Shown: positions 5,340 through 7,140 of the stretch, one piece after another
How positions within the stretch are numbered: the first letter of the stretch is position 1
Layout of the letters: every line of letters begins with the position of its first letter
Assembly (NCBI GenBank): GCA_015222855.1
Contig: JADFWA010000411.1
Coordinates: forward strand, 1 to 7,140
DNA from: Pseudomonadota bacterium
GTDB taxonomy: Bacteria; Desulfobacterota; Syntrophia; Syntrophales; JADFWA01
Direction: 5' to 3'
Length of the DNA: 7,140 bases
Notes under the pieces: generated by a model
Told to the model about the DNA's origin: nothing
Database searches by the model: none
The model's input: the letters and a program-made list of their open reading frames with translations, nothing else
Translations under genes and position numbers: made by a program

Positions 5340-5368
5340 AATATATCCCAAAGAAACTCCTTTTTCAA
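5340..5368 (-). promoter_or_regulatory. Promoter of tRNA-Val
   Basis: On the minus strand TTGAAA (5363-5368), a 17-base spacer and TATATT (5340-5345) form a strong sigma70-type promoter. The -10 lies 18 bases before the mature tRNA 5' end, leaving room for a short leader. Confidence 0.7.
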
Positions 5369-5420
5369 GAGAAAAGACAACACGGATATTACTTCGGTTA
5401 TCGGGGACCAGCCATCAGTC

Positions 5421-5448
5421 GTAGGGGCGGGGTTTATCCCCGCCCGTA
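5421..5448. repeat. GTAGGGGCG-type hairpin repeat, second copy
   Basis: GGGCGGGG (5425-5432) pairs perfectly with CCCCGCCC (5438-5445) around a 5-base loop, flanked by GTAG and GTA as in the copy at 1447-1473. The inner stems differ while keeping complementarity, so pairing itself seems conserved. Confidence 0.6.
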
Positions 5449-5483
5449 AGCTCCAGATGCAAGACGCGCAAATCCTGAGGCCT

Positions 5484-5530
5484 GCCCTTGTGAAAAACAG
5501 GGGTGAATTTTTTACAAGGCCGTCAACGGC
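5484..5530. repeat. Two adjacent hairpins upstream of the molybdoenzyme promoter
   Basis: A 12-bp stem including one G-U pair joins 5486-5497 with 5508-5519 around a 10-base loop. Right after it, GCCG (5519-5522) and CGGC (5527-5530) form a short stem with a TCAA loop; the two share one base. The run 5509-5526 resembles the reverse complement of the left end of the element at 49-133 (13 of 18 positions), so this may be an end of a related dispersed repeat. The rest of 5322-5615 holds the tRNA promoter, the hairpin at 5421-5448 and a promoter. I see no gene in it. Confidence 0.5.
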
Positions 5531-5541
5531 GAATTTTTATC

Positions 5542-5571
5542 TTGACAACAGAGGCCACCTCATTTGATACT
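5542..5571 (+). promoter_or_regulatory. Promoter of the molybdopterin oxidoreductase gene
   Basis: A perfect -35 TTGACA (5542-5547) is followed after 18 bases by GATACT (5566-5571), a 4-of-6 match to the -10 consensus. Transcription would start near 5578, giving a leader of about 38 bases with a strong GGAGGAGGT site (5598-5606). Confidence 0.5.
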
Positions 5572-5615
5572 GGTTGGGTTTGTAGAAACTCTCGAAAGGA
5601 GGAGGTAAGTTTCAA

Positions 5616-7140
5616 ATGGCAGATGATACTCGTATCGTAAAGACACATTGCGCGCGAATGGACCATGGCGGCTGCGCCCTTATTGTAGAGGCAAAAGACA
5701 ACAAAATCGTGAGCGTAAAAGGAGATCCCGACGGTTTTCTGAACAAGGGGTACATATGTGCCAAGGGGATTGCATCACCCGATCGCCTTACTCATCCCGA
5801 CCGCCTCAAATATCCCTTGAAGAGAGTCGGGAAACGGGGTGAAGGAAAATGGGAGAGGATTTCCTGGGAAGAAGCGCTTAATTACACGGCTGAAAACTTA
5901 AATAAAATAAAGGAAAAATATGGCGCGAAGGGTGTCGCCTTCGGTGTTGGTATGCCAAAAGGGCTGGAACACTTCGTCTTGATCCGTCTCGCCAACCTTT
6001 TTGGTTCTCCCAACGTAATCGCCTCCCAAGACGTGTGCCATGCCCCCCGCGAGATAACCGGCGTCCACACCTGCGGCTTTTACCCTGTGGCGGACTTCCA
6101 CCACCCAAGCAAACTTGCCATCCTGTGGGGAAGCAATATCACCTCCACCAATGAGGAGGGTGAGATATGCAGCATGCTCCTGGAACAGCTAAAACAGGGG
6201 ACGGAACTTATCGTTGTCGACCCGAGAAAGATCGATCTGGTCAACAAATCCAGGAAATGGCTGCAGTTAAGGCCCGGAACGGATAACGCACTCGCACTGG
6301 GGCTTTTAAACGTCGTAATCGAAGAGTCCCTGTACGATAAGGATTTCGTTGAAAGGTGGACCTATGGCTTCGAAGACCTTGCAGAGCATGTTAAACAATA
6401 TACCCCTGATAAAGTATCAGCAATAACCTGGGTTCCCGCCGATCTCATCCGGAAGACGGCAAGGCTTTATGCGACATCAAAACCGGCCGTCATACAATGG
6501 GGAAATCCGATTGAGCATAATATACATGCCTTTGACACAATAAGGGCGCTTATCTGCCTGATGGCAATAACCGGCAATCTCAATATCGCCGGCGGTAATG
6601 TTGCTGCATATGACCCGAAGATCATGGGATTGGGACCATTTGTCCGCGCCGATCTTATCCCGGACAAGAGAAAGGAGATGATCAGCGCTCATCACCGGGT
6701 CATACCCAGATTGATGACCATCGCGCCCACCTTCTTTAAAAAAGCAATCTTGGAAGGCGTGCCTTACCCGGTTAAGGGATTCTATGCCATGTGTTCAAAT
6801 GCCATGTTGTCCTATGCCGACAGCCGCCAGACATATGAGGCATTCATGAACCTCGACTTTATAGCGGTTGCCGATCTGTTCATGACCTCCACGGCGGCCA
6901 TGGCGGATATTGTCCTTCCCGTCGCGAGCCAGTTTGAGATTAACGATATCGGCCATTACGGCATCGGCCACGGCTATATCCTGGCCCGGCCCAAGGTGGT
7001 CGACCCGCCGGAAGAATGCTGGCCCGACATGAAGATCATGAACGAACTGGGCAAACTCGTCTCTCCCGCGGAACACTGGCATGATGATTATGAAGAGTTT
7101 TTGGAAGATCTCGTCAAACCGGCCGGTCTCACATACAGCC
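5616..7140 (+). CDS. Molybdopterin-dependent oxidoreductase (partial, 3' end outside window)
   Basis: The first 508 residues of a DMSO-reductase-family catalytic subunit; full members are usually 650-750. ATG 5616 is preceded by GGAGGAGGT with 9 bases of spacing. An N-terminal iron-sulfur domain (about 8-60) is followed by the molybdopterin domains. These have ERISWEEAL (about 80-88), ILWGSNITSTNEE (about 169-181), IVVDPRK (about 200-206) and LPVASQFE (near 435). The likely molybdenum ligand is Cys141 in DVCHAP, a Cys and not a selenocysteine codon. K50 after C48 matches the conserved Lys between cluster and pterin. The cluster motif is unusual: C12-x3-D16-x3-C20-x27-C48, with Asp where a second Cys is expected. 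There is no Tat signal, so it is cytoplasmic. From memory its layout is closest to the acetylene hydratase and anaerobic-dehydrogenase branch. The substrate is unknown, and partner subunits could follow beyond the edge. Confidence 0.9.
   Translation, partial: MADDTRIVKTHCARMDHGGCALIVEAKDNKIVSVKGDPDGFLNKGYICAKGIASPDRLTHPDRLKYPLKRVGKRGEGKWERISWEEALNYTAENLNKIKEKYGAKGVAFGVGMPKGLEHFVLIRLANLFGSPNVIASQDVCHAPREITGVHTCGFYPVADFHHPSKLAILWGSNITSTNEEGEICSMLLEQLKQGTELIVVDPRKIDLVNKSRKWLQLRPGTDNALALGLLNVVIEESLYDKDFVERWTYGFEDLAEHVKQYTPDKVSAITWVPADLIRKTARLYATSKPAVIQWGNPIEHNIHAFDTIRALICLMAITGNLNIAGGNVAAYDPKIMGLGPFVRADLIPDKRKEMISAHHRVIPRLMTIAPTFFKKAILEGVPYPVKGFYAMCSNAMLSYADSRQTYEAFMNLDFIAVADLFMTSTAAMADIVLPVASQFEINDIGHYGIGHGYILARPKVVDPPEECWPDMKIMNELGKLVSPAEHWHDDYEEFLEDLVKPAGLTYS

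Noticed and set aside
6036..6038. Selenocysteine at the molybdenum ligand position of the molybdoenzyme
   Set aside because: The codon is TGC, so the ligand is Cys (residue 141).
5878..6108. Minus-strand open frames inside the molybdoenzyme gene
   Set aside because: Shadows of a strongly supported coding frame; no ribosome sites or domains.

Overview
The window looks like a chromosomal stretch from an anaerobic Gram-negative bacterium, most likely a deltaproteobacterium (Desulfobacterota). This is inference. It rests on a Kdo/LPS gene (kdsD), a lipoprotein, a cytoplasmic bis-MGD molybdoenzyme, a moderate GC content judged by eye, and several short intergenic inverted-repeat families of a kind I associate with these genomes. 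No phage, plasmid, transposase, rRNA or CRISPR signal is visible.

Layout. Positions 1-233 are an inverted-repeat element with a second, MITE-like inverted repeat nested inside it. A FeoA-family gene (234-482, minus) is divergently transcribed from a small acidic unknown gene (634-864, plus), with back-to-back promoters and a palindrome between them. A YajD-type HNH nuclease gene with a TTG start follows (953-1426). Positions 1427-1610 hold a hairpin, a 16-nt repeat and an unusual mirrored array of 9-bp repeats. A TPR lipoprotein gene (1611-2627) ends in two exact-length 33-residue tail repeats. Then come kdsD (2702-3694, arabinose-5-phosphate isomerase), a REP-like hairpin, and a gamma-carbonic-anhydrase-like hexapeptide protein (3822-4349). 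A 155-bp inverted-repeat element (4363-4517) overlaps the 3' end of a minus-strand lysophospholipid acyltransferase-like gene (4470-5186), which is interrupted by one in-frame TGA. A tRNA-Val(CAC) gene with its own promoter and terminator follows (5247-5321, minus). After about 290 bases of hairpin-rich DNA, a molybdopterin oxidoreductase gene starts at 5616 and runs off the right edge.

How the genes relate. This is mostly a set of independent genes, not one operon. KdsD feeds Kdo synthesis for LPS, and the acyltransferase-like gene may also be an envelope lipid gene, but it faces the other way. No complete multi-gene system can be shown here. The most interesting items are the Asp in place of a cluster Cys in the molybdoenzyme, the in-frame TGA in an otherwise well-kept acyltransferase, the duplicated tail of the TPR lipoprotein, and the mirrored 9-bp repeat array.
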